Below, one piece after another: positions 57,147 through 64,000 of a stretch of 64,000 nucleotides of DNA. Both the position numbers and the translations under genes were made by a program. The stretch spans positions 2,095,501 to 2,159,500 of the forward strand of contig NC_014410.1 in the NCBI RefSeq assembly GCF_000145615.1. The letters are read 5' to 3'. Source of the DNA: Thermoanaerobacterium thermosaccharolyticum DSM 571. GTDB taxonomy: Bacteria; Bacillota; Thermoanaerobacteria; Thermoanaerobacterales; Thermoanaerobacteraceae. The stretch's first letter is position 1, and each line of letters begins with the position of its first letter. Under the pieces are notes generated by a model, which was given only the letters and a program-made list of their open reading frames with translations, made no database searches and was not told the DNA's origin.

Positions 57147-57731
57147 TTACATTTTAAGCATAGGTGACAATTTCTTGTAAATTAGAAATGTTAAAATAGA
57201 TATTACAAATCCCTTTAATATGTTGAATGGGAAAATTCCATACGCAATCAATGTTTTTAAATCGATGATATGGCTATTTACTGCCTTTCCCATTCCTACT
57301 ATGGCGCTTAATGGCCACCCCATTATCTTCTGGTATAACGGCAAAAATACGTAGTAGTTTAAGACCGATCCTGCGATAGCCATTGCAATAGTGCCAATAA
57401 CCATTGCAATCACTGCTGATTTCTTTGATTTGCTCCTCATGTATATTATACCTACCGTGTAGACGTAAATCGATTCAACCACAAAATTTGCTACTTCTCC
57501 AATACCGGCAGACTGGCTTACAGGCAAGTGTATCACATTTTTCACAATCTCAACAAAAATCCCGTAAACAGGGCCTAACGCAAATGATGCTAGTAATGGC
57601 GGTATATCGCTAAAATCAAATTTTAAAAAGCTAGGAAATAACGGCAGCTGAAACTCCAGGTACATAAGCACAAATGCTATCGCAGAAAGCAGTCCCACAG
57701 TTACAATCACTTTCGTCCTGCTATGCTCCAT
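57147..57731 (-). CDS. ribU: riboflavin ECF transporter S component
   Basis: A 194-residue protein with about six helices. The RibU signatures EFQLPLFPSFLKFDFSDIPPLLASFALGPVYG and the later GSVLNYYVFLPLY are present. It captures riboflavin for an energy-coupling-factor module encoded elsewhere. The gene sits behind an FMN riboswitch with a terminator, so FMN shuts it off. GGAGGTG precedes the ATG. Confidence 0.95.
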   Translation of the reverse strand: MEHSRTKVIVTVGLLSAIAFVLMYLEFQLPLFPSFLKFDFSDIPPLLASFALGPVYGIFVEIVKNVIHLPVSQSAGIGEVANFVVESIYVYTVGIIYMRSKSKKSAVIAMVIGTIAMAIAGSVLNYYVFLPLYQKIMGWPLSAIVGMGKAVNSHIIDLKTLIAYGIFPFNILKGFVISILTFLIYKKLSPMLKM

Positions 57732-57750
57732 AAATTACACCTCCATAATC

Positions 57751-57778
57751 AAAAATCCTGAAGAAATTATCTTCAGGA
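57751..57778 (-). terminator. FMN riboswitch terminator
   Basis: A TCCTGAAG/CTTCAGGA stem (57756-57763 with 57771-57778) is followed by five T residues. The upstream arm CCTGAAGAT can instead pair with ATCTTCAGG at the start of the aptamer (57907-57915), which would make an antiterminator. Confidence 0.85.
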
Positions 57779-57797
57779 CCACAACAACAAAAATAAA

Positions 57798-57915
57798 TCT
57801 TCTTCCATCCAGACTTTACTGTCGGCCTTGGAATCTCACCAAGTCCACCGCATATGCGGGTCGCGGGCTCGCTTACGCTTACCGCCGGTCGGGAATTTCA
57901 CCCTGCCCTGAAGAT
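57798..57915 (-). promoter_or_regulatory. FMN riboswitch (RFN element)
   Basis: The minus strand matches the RFN consensus: CAGGGCAGGGTGAAATTCCC, GACCGGCGGT, AGCCCGCGA, the invariant TTGGTGAGATTCCAA segment, GGCCGACAGT and AAGTCTGGATG. Directly upstream of ribU. Confidence 0.97.
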
Positions 57916-57946
57916 ATTCTTCACAACTTATTAACTTCTACATAAT

Positions 57947-57975
57947 ATAATGTCACAAATATATCAATTTGTCAA
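57947..57975 (-). promoter_or_regulatory. promoter of the FMN riboswitch/ribU transcript
   Basis: TTGACA (57970-57975), 17 bases, CATTAT (57947-57952), about 30 bases before the aptamer. Confidence 0.6.
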
Positions 57976-57983
57976 GAAACTTT

Positions 57984-58940
57984 TTAGTCTTTAGCTGTTT
58001 TCTCTACGATAACAGTACCTGTCTTTCCACATAAAGCATCATATGCTTTTTCAAGAGATGTTATTATTGCACGCCTTCCATGCTTTGAATTTGCAAACCT
58101 TATTGCAGCCTTAACCTTTGGCAACATGCTGCCTGGTGCAAAATGGCCTTCTTCCAAATACCTTTGTGCTTCATCACTTGAAATTACATCCAGTGCTTTT
58201 TCATCTGGTTTTTTATAATTGATGTACACTTTTTCCACAGCTGTCAAAATCAAAAGGATATCTGCATCTAAATCCTCTGCAAGCTTCTCAGACGCAAGGT
58301 CCTTATCTATGACGGCAGCGACACCTTTCAAACTTCCATTTTCTTTTACAACAGGTATTCCTCCTCCACCTGCTGTTATGACTACAACACCATTATTTTC
58401 AAGCAACTTAATTGTACTTAATTCAACTATTTCCTTTGGCTCAGGAGATGCTACAACTCGCCTGTATCCTCTGCCGCTGTCCTCCACCATTTCATATCCT
58501 TTATTTTTTATAAGCATCTCTGCTTCTTCCTTTGAATAAAAAGGCCCAATTGGTTTTGTTGGATGCAAAAATGCAGGATCATCTTTATCAACAACTACTT
58601 GTGTCACTATTGTCGCAGCATCTTTATCTATGTTTCTCTCCTTAAAAACTTCGCCTAAACACTGCTGTATCATATAGCCTATCATACCTTGGCTTTCCGC
58701 ACCGCATATGTCAAAAGGCATCGCAGGTATTATGTTAGAGGCCGTCTCATTTTGTATGACTATATTGCCAACCTGTGGGCCATTGCCATGTGTCACAATC
58801 ACAGAATATCCTTCTTCTATAATATCTGCAATATATGAAGCTGTCTTTCTTATCGCATTTAATTGAGATTCTGCGGTGGGCACCATATCTTTATCTTGCA
58901 GTGCATTTCCCCCAAGCGCTATAACTACTTTTCCCTTCAT
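57984..58940 (-). CDS. arcC: carbamate kinase
   Basis: A 318-residue carbamate kinase. The N-terminus VVIALGGNALQ and the motifs VTHGNGPQVGNI, GYRRVVASPEPKEIVE, ITAGGGGIPVV and the C-terminal FAPGSMLPKVKAAIRF are diagnostic. It converts carbamoyl phosphate + ADP to ATP + carbamate, the energy-yielding step of arginine or purine-derivative fermentation. It follows the ornithine carbamoyltransferase gene but has a terminator and a possible -10 TATAAT (58977-58982) in between. Confidence 0.95.
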   Translation of the reverse strand: MKGKVVIALGGNALQDKDMVPTAESQLNAIRKTASYIADIIEEGYSVIVTHGNGPQVGNIVIQNETASNIIPAMPFDICGAESQGMIGYMIQQCLGEVFKERNIDKDAATIVTQVVVDKDDPAFLHPTKPIGPFYSKEEAEMLIKNKGYEMVEDSGRGYRRVVASPEPKEIVELSTIKLLENNGVVVITAGGGGIPVVKENGSLKGVAAVIDKDLASEKLAEDLDADILLILTAVEKVYINYKKPDEKALDVISSDEAQRYLEEGHFAPGSMLPKVKAAIRFANSKHGRRAIITSLEKAYDALCGKTGTVIVEKTAKD

Positions 58941-59018
58941 CGTATCCTCCTACTTAAGCAAATAATAACATTTTACATTATATCATTTTATTCAGAATTT
59001 GAATAGTAGGTGAAAATT

Positions 59019-59048
59019 AAGCCAAGGCATGTAAATTTACCTTGGCTT
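59019..59048 (-). terminator. terminator after the carbamoyltransferase gene
   Basis: An AAGCCAAGG/CCTTGGCTT stem (59019-59027 with 59040-59048) is followed by TAATTTT on the minus strand. Confidence 0.8.
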
Positions 59049-59053
59049 GATTA

Positions 59054-59995
59054 CTATAAAATTGTTGCAATCATGACAGCTTTTATGGTGTGTTTCCTAT
59101 TTTCTGCCTCATCCCAAACTCTCGATTGCTTTCCTTCTATTACTTCATAAGTTACTTCTTGCCCTTTTACTGCAGGCAAGCAGTGTAAAAATATCGTATC
59201 AGATCTTTTTGTCTTTTTCATCATCTCATCATTTACCTGAAATGGTCTTAAAAGCATTTCCCTTTCTTTTTGCTTAGACTCTTCTCCCATAGACGCCCAT
59301 ACATCTGTGTAAACTGCATGTGCACCTTCTAATCCTTCGCCAGGTACATCTGTTATCATAAAGCTCCCGCCATTTTCTTTTGCCATATCTTTGATTTCTT
59401 TTATGTATTCTTCTGATGGCCAAAGCTCTTTTGGTGAATTTATCACGTAATCCATACCCATTTTAGCACATCCAACCGCTAGCGTATTTGCCATGTTATT
59501 TCTCCCATCGCCTACAAATGCCAGTTTTGTGCCTTTTAAATAACCAAATTCTTCTTCTATCGTCATCAAATCTGCCAAAACTTGCGTAGGATGATATTCG
59601 TCAGTAAGCCCATTGTAAACAGGCACACCGGAATATTTTGCAAGTGCTTCTACAGTGCTTTGATTGAATCCTCTAAATTCTATTGCATCAAACATCCTGC
59701 CAAGAACTCTTGCAGTATCCTCTATCGATTCTTTTGCTCCGAGCTGTATATCATCTGTCGACAAAAAAACCGGGTGCCCACCTTCCTCGCCAAAAGCCGT
59801 CTCAAATGCACATCTAGTTCTGGTGGAGCGCTTTTCAAATATCAATGCAATAGTCTTTCCTAAAAATCTTTGATGAACTATCCCTGCTTTCCTCTCAGCC
59901 TTTACCTGTTTTGCTATATCAAGAAGATATCTTATCTCTTGTGGCGTATAATCTTTTAAAGTTAATAAACTTCTGCCTTTTAAATTAAATGCCAT
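59054..59995 (-). CDS. argF: ornithine carbamoyltransferase
   Basis: A 313-residue OTCase. The carbamoyl-phosphate site FEKRSTRTRCAFE, the DEYHPTQVLADLMT region and the ornithine/catalytic HCLPAVKGQEV are present. It may work in arginine synthesis (ArgF) or in the catabolic direction (ArcB). The neighbouring carbamate kinase suggests catabolism, but no arginine deiminase is seen. It follows the amidohydrolase gene by 38 bases. Confidence 0.94.
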   Translation of the reverse strand: MAFNLKGRSLLTLKDYTPQEIRYLLDIAKQVKAERKAGIVHQRFLGKTIALIFEKRSTRTRCAFETAFGEEGGHPVFLSTDDIQLGAKESIEDTARVLGRMFDAIEFRGFNQSTVEALAKYSGVPVYNGLTDEYHPTQVLADLMTIEEEFGYLKGTKLAFVGDGRNNMANTLAVGCAKMGMDYVINSPKELWPSEEYIKEIKDMAKENGGSFMITDVPGEGLEGAHAVYTDVWASMGEESKQKEREMLLRPFQVNDEMMKKTKRSDTIFLHCLPAVKGQEVTYEVIEGKQSRVWDEAENRKHTIKAVMIATIL

Positions 59996-60033
59996 TTAAT
60001 TTCCTCCTATCAACCGATAAAATATATAAATTA

Positions 60034-61191
60034 TTATGCTTCATAGACTAATTGTCCATTTACAAATACATACTTTGTCTTTGTTTTTATCTCAATTGGG
60101 CTACCGTCAAATACAGCTATATCTGCATCTTTTCCCTTCTCAATACTTCCTACCCTGTCAGATATGCCTACTATTTTTGCTGGATTTATAGTAATTGCTT
60201 TCAGAGCTTCCATCTCATCCATTCCTTCTCTCACTGCAAGACCTGCGCAGATGGGAAGGTAATTTAAAGGAATAACTGGATGATCTGTCATAATAGCCAC
60301 ATCTAACCCGGCTTTTGATAAAATTCCCGGAGTTTTAAAAGTAAGGTTTGAAAGCTCAACTTTTGACCTTTCAGAAAGTGAAGGACCTACAATGACTTTT
60401 GCATTCTCCTTCACAAGATAATCCACTATAAGGTGCCCCTCAGTGCAATGGTCCAGCGTTATATCCACATTAAATTCTTTTGCTATCCTTAAAGCAGTGA
60501 ATATGTCATCTGCTCTATGGGCATGGGCTTTTAATGGTATTTCCCTCTTTAATACTTTAGCCAAGACTTCAAGTCCAAGGTCCCTTGAGGGCCTTTTCTC
60601 ATCATCGTCAGCGTACTTCTCCATATCCTCTATGTACTCTTGCGCTTTTATGAGCTCTTGCCTCAGCAGTGCGGCTATGCCCATTCTTGTCATAGGCATT
60701 TTATGCTGCTCATTGTACACAGATTTTGGATTCTCACCAAAAGCCACTTTAACCGCAATCGGTTCTTTTATGATCATGTCATCAATTCTTTTGCCATATG
60801 TCTTTATGGCTGCAAATTGACCTCCAATTACATTGGCACTGCCAGGACCTGTTACAGCCGTCGTTACACCTGCCTCATACGCTTCTTGAAAATATTTGTC
60901 CATAGGATTTATCCCATCTATTGCTCGCAATTGAGGAGTTATGGGATCCGTCTCCTCATTTCCATCTGCACCTTCAAAGCCAACAGCATTTTCCCACATT
61001 CCGAGATGGCAATGTGCATCTATCATGCCTGGCATCACTGTAAGACCTGAAACATCTATCACCTCAGCATCAAGCGGTGCTATTATTTCTTCTCCCACGT
61101 CCAAAATCTTTCCATCGTCTATAAGAACATCTGCTTTATCGTAATTTTTTCCTGCCATCGTCAAGACTTTGCCGCCCTTTAAAAGATACAC
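60034..61191 (-). CDS. amidohydrolase (imidazolonepropionase/HutI-like superfamily)
   Basis: A 385-residue metal-dependent amidohydrolase. The N-terminal VMPGMIDAHCHLGMWE contains the HxH metal motif. Further His ligands are in LKAHAHRADD and LDHCTEGH, and the final metal Asp is in IMTDHPV. The C-terminal domain (GKDADIAVFDGSP) is usual for COG1228 members. The substrate is unknown. Clustering with carbamoyltransferase and carbamate kinase suggests a role in nitrogen-compound breakdown. A GTG start is used, eight bases after a G6 run. Confidence 0.85.
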   Translation of the reverse strand: MYLLKGGKVLTMAGKNYDKADVLIDDGKILDVGEEIIAPLDAEVIDVSGLTVMPGMIDAHCHLGMWENAVGFEGADGNEETDPITPQLRAIDGINPMDKYFQEAYEAGVTTAVTGPGSANVIGGQFAAIKTYGKRIDDMIIKEPIAVKVAFGENPKSVYNEQHKMPMTRMGIAALLRQELIKAQEYIEDMEKYADDDEKRPSRDLGLEVLAKVLKREIPLKAHAHRADDIFTALRIAKEFNVDITLDHCTEGHLIVDYLVKENAKVIVGPSLSERSKVELSNLTFKTPGILSKAGLDVAIMTDHPVIPLNYLPICAGLAVREGMDEMEALKAITINPAKIVGISDRVGSIEKGKDADIAVFDGSPIEIKTKTKYVFVNGQLVYEA

Positions 61192-61246
61192 CGTAAAACC
61201 CCCCTGTCTTAAAACTTATCATAATAAAAAAAAGAACCTAAAAGAT

Positions 61247-61274
61247 ATTATACTACACTGATAAAAATAGTAAA
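61247..61274 (-). promoter_or_regulatory. promoter of the amidohydrolase operon
   Basis: TTTACT (61269-61274), 16 bases, TATAAT (61247-61252). Confidence 0.55.
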
Positions 61275-61276
61275 CA

Positions 61277-61966
61277 TCATTCATCAAAGTGATTCATCTT
61301 TTTCATTATCTTATCCTTATTAATAATGCCGATGACGAATAAAATCACTGCAATGACTGATATTACCGCTGAAACTATGTAATTTTTATGCTCAATATTT
61401 GCACCTATGTACGAGGAAATTACTATGCCAGGAAGTCGCGCTGCTGCCGTTATAAGAAAAAAATTTAAAAATTTCACCGGCGTCAATCCTGCGACGTATG
61501 ACAAGGCATCCTTAGGGAGGCCTGGCAGTAAAAATACCAAAAAGAGTCCAAGCTCCCCTTTCTTGTTGTTTATTAAATAATCAAATTTTTTTAGCTTCTC
61601 GTCTGACAGCATTCCACGTACAAATTCATATCCCAATACCCTTGCTATTGTAAAACACAAAAGAGAACCGATAGTAATTCCAATCAGAGAATACAGCGAG
61701 CCCAAAAAAGTCCCGTAAAGGTACCCTCCAGCTATTTGAACAACTTCACCAGGTATTACAAATATTAAAACTTGTAATATCTGTACTGCGATAAAAATCA
61801 GAATACCTTTTGTGCCAAAGCCCAAAATCCATTTTTCAAACTTAGCAGGATCTTTTAATAGATAAGTCAACTCATCTCCATATCGAAACAGTACCCAAAA
61901 AAACAAAAATACAAATGCTACAATAAATAGGCCATTTATCACAAGCTTCTTTTTATTTCTCTTCAC
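61277..61966 (-). CDS. TVP38/TMEM64 family (DedA-like) membrane protein
   Basis: A 229-residue protein with about five to six helices. The VTT-domain pattern VIPGEVVQIAGGYLYGTFLGSLYSLIGITIGS and FLLPGLPKDALSYVAGLTPVKFLNF are characteristic. Relatives are linked to lipid scrambling or proton-driven transport. A GTG start is used, with a GGAGG site about ten bases upstream. It lies between the PrpE-like gene and the amidohydrolase. Confidence 0.9.
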   Translation of the reverse strand: MKRNKKKLVINGLFIVAFVFLFFWVLFRYGDELTYLLKDPAKFEKWILGFGTKGILIFIAVQILQVLIFVIPGEVVQIAGGYLYGTFLGSLYSLIGITIGSLLCFTIARVLGYEFVRGMLSDEKLKKFDYLINNKKGELGLFLVFLLPGLPKDALSYVAGLTPVKFLNFFLITAAARLPGIVISSYIGANIEHKNYIVSAVISVIAVILFVIGIINKDKIMKKMNHFDE

Positions 61967-62002
61967 CTAATTTATCCTCCTAAAATCCACATATTACAAT
62001 AT

Positions 62003-62746
62003 TCAGTCATCTAGATCTCTGAATCTACTTTCATCATAAGGCATAGAAGACTTTACGCTAGATACCTTCATCTCAGGATAGCTTAAAGCTGTAAGAGAGC
62101 CTCCAAATACGCATCCTGTATCGATATTGACGGTGTTATTTAAAAATCTTGGCTCCTTTACAGGCGTATGGCCGTAGACAATCAGAGATGGGCCTCTATA
62201 GTTTTTCGCCCAATCAAGCCTCACAGGTGTGCCGTCAGGATTTTTTTCACCTGTTATGTCGCCGTACAGAACAAACCGCCTAACATTTTTTCCATAGTGT
62301 CCTATGTACTTTTCAGGTATTCCCGCATGTGCTACAATTAACTTTTTATTGTCCAAAATAAGGTACATAGGTGAATCCTCGTACAACTCTTTAAACTGTG
62401 AAACAATTCTTTTTCTATGTGAATCGCTTAAAGCATTTAGCTCTTCCACAGTAGTCTCAAGTCCATGTATGATTTTAACATTGTGCCCTAACAAATACCT
62501 GTAAAGCTTATTGCAGTGATTACCTGGCGTGTAAAGAGCTTTTCCTGCTTTAACATTTTTATACACCAATTCTATAACACCTATAGAGTCAGGCCCTCTA
62601 TCTGTAATATCCCCCAGAAATACAAGTTTTCTATCATCTTTATGTACATATATTCCGTCTTTACACGTGTATCCCAAAATATCGATTAATTTTGTCAGTT
62701 CTTCATAACAACCGTGAACATCGCCAATAATATCATACGCCGTCAA
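62003..62746 (-). CDS. prpE: PrpE-like metallophosphatase
   Basis: A 247-residue PPP-family metallophosphoesterase. The metal motifs GDVHG, GDITDRG and GNHCNK, and later His residues in [10 protein letters not shown] and VYGHTPV, are complete. It resembles Bacillus PrpE, which acts on diadenosine tetraphosphate and phosphotyrosine. A TTG start at 62746 is used, seven bases after GGAGG. Confidence 0.85.
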   Translation of the reverse strand: MTAYDIIGDVHGCYEELTKLIDILGYTCKDGIYVHKDDRKLVFLGDITDRGPDSIGVIELVYKNVKAGKALYTPGNHCNKLYRYLLGHNVKIIHGLETTVEELNALSDSHRKRIVSQFKELYEDSPMYLILDNKKLIVAHAGIPEKYIGHYGKNVRRFVLYGDITGEKNPDGTPVRLDWAKNYRGPSLIVYGHTPVKEPRFLNNTVNIDTGCVFGGSLTALSYPEMKVSSVKSSMPYDESRFRDLDD

Positions 62747-62782
62747 ATTAAAACCTCCATGATATTTAGATCACACCATATA

Positions 62783-64000
62783 TTATTTCATAGAAAGAGA
62801 TATTCTATTTCTATCTATGTCCACATCAATGACTCTTACCTTTACTATATCACCTACAGAAACGACATCTAAAGGATGTTTGATGTAATTTTGAGACATC
62901 TCTGATATGTGAACAAGGCCATCTGTATGAACGCCAATATCTACAAAACATCCAAAGTCAACAACATTTCTAACTGTACCCATTAATTCCATGCCCGGTT
63001 TCAGCTGCTCTATCGTCATCACATCTGACATAAGAATAGGCTTTGGAAGCTCTTCTCTAGGATCTCTTCCAGGCTTTTTTAATTCGCTTACGATGTCATT
63101 AAGTGTAGGAAGCCCTATGTCGTATTCTTGTGATAGCTTTTCAAGGCCATATTCCTCCAGTTTATATGCAAATTCCCTCAAAGCTTTTGTATCTAATTTA
63201 TTAATATCATAATCAAATTTTTTGAGAAGATTCTCTAATATCTCATACCTTTCTGGATGAACACCTGTTGAGTCAAATATATTGTCACCGTTTAATATCC
63301 TTAAAAACCCTGCACACTGAGTAAAAGTTGCATCGCCAAGTCTCTTTACATTCTTTAATTCGTTTCTATTTCTAAACTGTCCCACTTCATTGCGGTATTC
63401 AACGATATTTTTAGCTATAGACGCATTTATGCCTGACACATACTTTAAAAGCGATACTGATGCCGTATTTAAATCGACACCTACGCTGTTCACGCAATCT
63501 TCAACAACGCCATTTAAAGCTTCTCCCAACATCTTCTGGTTTACATCGTGCTGATATTGGCCGACTCCAATAGACTTAGGATCGATTTTAACAAGCTCTG
63601 CTAATGGATCCTGCAGCCTACGAGCCATAGATATTGCACCTCTTAAACTTACATTGATGTCAGGAAATTCTTCTGTCCCAAGCTCTGATGCAGAATATAC
63701 TGATGCACCAGCTTCATTTACTATGACATACTTTAAGTCCCTGTCAACTTCCTTAATAAGCTCTGCTATAAAAAGCTCACTTTCTCTGGAGGCTGTTCCA
63801 TTGCCAAGTGAAATCAAACCGACATTGTACTTTTCTATCAAACCTTTTAATACCGCTTTTGCTCCATCTACGTCATTTTGTGGAGGCGTAGGATATACGG
63901 TAGCCGTATCAAGCAATTTTCCAGTCTCGTCTACGACTGCGATTTTACAACCTGTCCTGTAGGCAGGGTCAAACCCCATAACTACATAACCTTTAACAGG
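62783..64000 (-). CDS. tex: Tex-family S1 RNA-binding protein (3' part)
   Basis: The gene runs off the right edge in an open frame; about 405 C-terminal residues are visible. The YqgF-like nuclease fold (MGFDPAYRTGCKIAVVDETG, GNGTASRESE) is followed by double HhH (SVGVDLNTASVSLLKYVSGI) and a C-terminal S1 domain (GTVRNVVDFGCFVDIGVHTDGLVHISEM). Tex is a conserved transcription/RNA-associated accessory protein. The stop follows closely after the S1 domain, so the C-terminus is complete. Confidence 0.95.
   Translation of the reverse strand, partial: PVKGYVVMGFDPAYRTGCKIAVVDETGKLLDTATVYPTPPQNDVDGAKAVLKGLIEKYNVGLISLGNGTASRESELFIAELIKEVDRDLKYVIVNEAGASVYSASELGTEEFPDINVSLRGAISMARRLQDPLAELVKIDPKSIGVGQYQHDVNQKMLGEALNGVVEDCVNSVGVDLNTASVSLLKYVSGINASIAKNIVEYRNEVGQFRNRNELKNVKRLGDATFTQCAGFLRILNGDNIFDSTGVHPERYEILENLLKKFDYDINKLDTKALREFAYKLEEYGLEKLSQEYDIGLPTLNDIVSELKKPGRDPREELPKPILMSDVMTIEQLKPGMELMGTVRNVVDFGCFVDIGVHTDGLVHISEMSQNYIKHPLDVVSVGDIVKVRVIDVDIDRNRISLSMK

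Overview
The window looks like chromosomal DNA from a low-G+C, endospore-forming, anaerobic Firmicute of the class Clostridia. Gene content and protein style suggest the Thermoanaerobacterium/Thermoanaerobacter group, but this is inferred without any database search. Supporting signs are AT-rich intergenic DNA, strong AGGAGG-type ribosome binding sites, CIRCE-controlled groESL, Rex, SpoVB, tiny spore-type membrane proteins and intrinsic terminators throughout. No rRNA, tRNA or CRISPR array was seen.

Layout. 1-6.3 kb: end of a methionine ABC importer (metI-metQ), then spoVB, luxS, an M20 amidohydrolase and murI. 6.4-18.9 kb: a purine region read on the minus strand. A tandem guanine + PRPP riboswitch leads into a hypoxanthine/guanine permease gene (pbuG type) and then purE-C-F-M-N-H-D. 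guaA and guaB lie upstream, and guaB has its own purine aptamer and terminator. pbuG is split by a 260-bp IS200/IS605-like non-autonomous element whose exact removal restores the reading frame. 18.9-24.9 kb: groES-groEL, then a sporulation-flavoured group: a protein with three 52-residue repeats, four tiny membrane proteins, a subtilisin-like protease and a membrane protein. 25-32.6 kb: a COG2984-type ABC importer and a complete branched-chain amino-acid importer (livJHMGF).

32.6-42.3 kb is the accessory region. It holds an XRE/TPR regulator, an ABC exporter, CPBP-type membrane proteases (one intact, two broken), a complete IS21-family element, a 54-residue Cys-rich peptide precursor and a radical SAM/SPASM maturase. 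The maturase is split at an A AAA AAG heptamer. A 47-residue secreted-type peptide gene sits at the head, with a clear promoter and an upstream 16-bp palindrome. I read this as a ribosomally made, radical-SAM-modified peptide (RiPP) system, possibly peptide-signal controlled and damaged by the IS.

42.4-64 kb is mostly housekeeping: HutP-like protein, DUF554, 8-oxoguanine glycosylase, an unusual P-loop protein, a LytTR two-component system, Nramp transporter, Rex, motAB, an ABC-F ATPase, a D-2-hydroxyacid dehydrogenase, tsaD-rimI-tsaB-tsaE, ribU with FMN riboswitch, carbamate kinase, ornithine carbamoyltransferase, an amidohydrolase, a TVP38 protein, PrpE-like phosphatase and the end of tex. 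The LytTR system has matching direct-repeat operators in front of its own operon and in front of a 47-residue membrane peptide gene.
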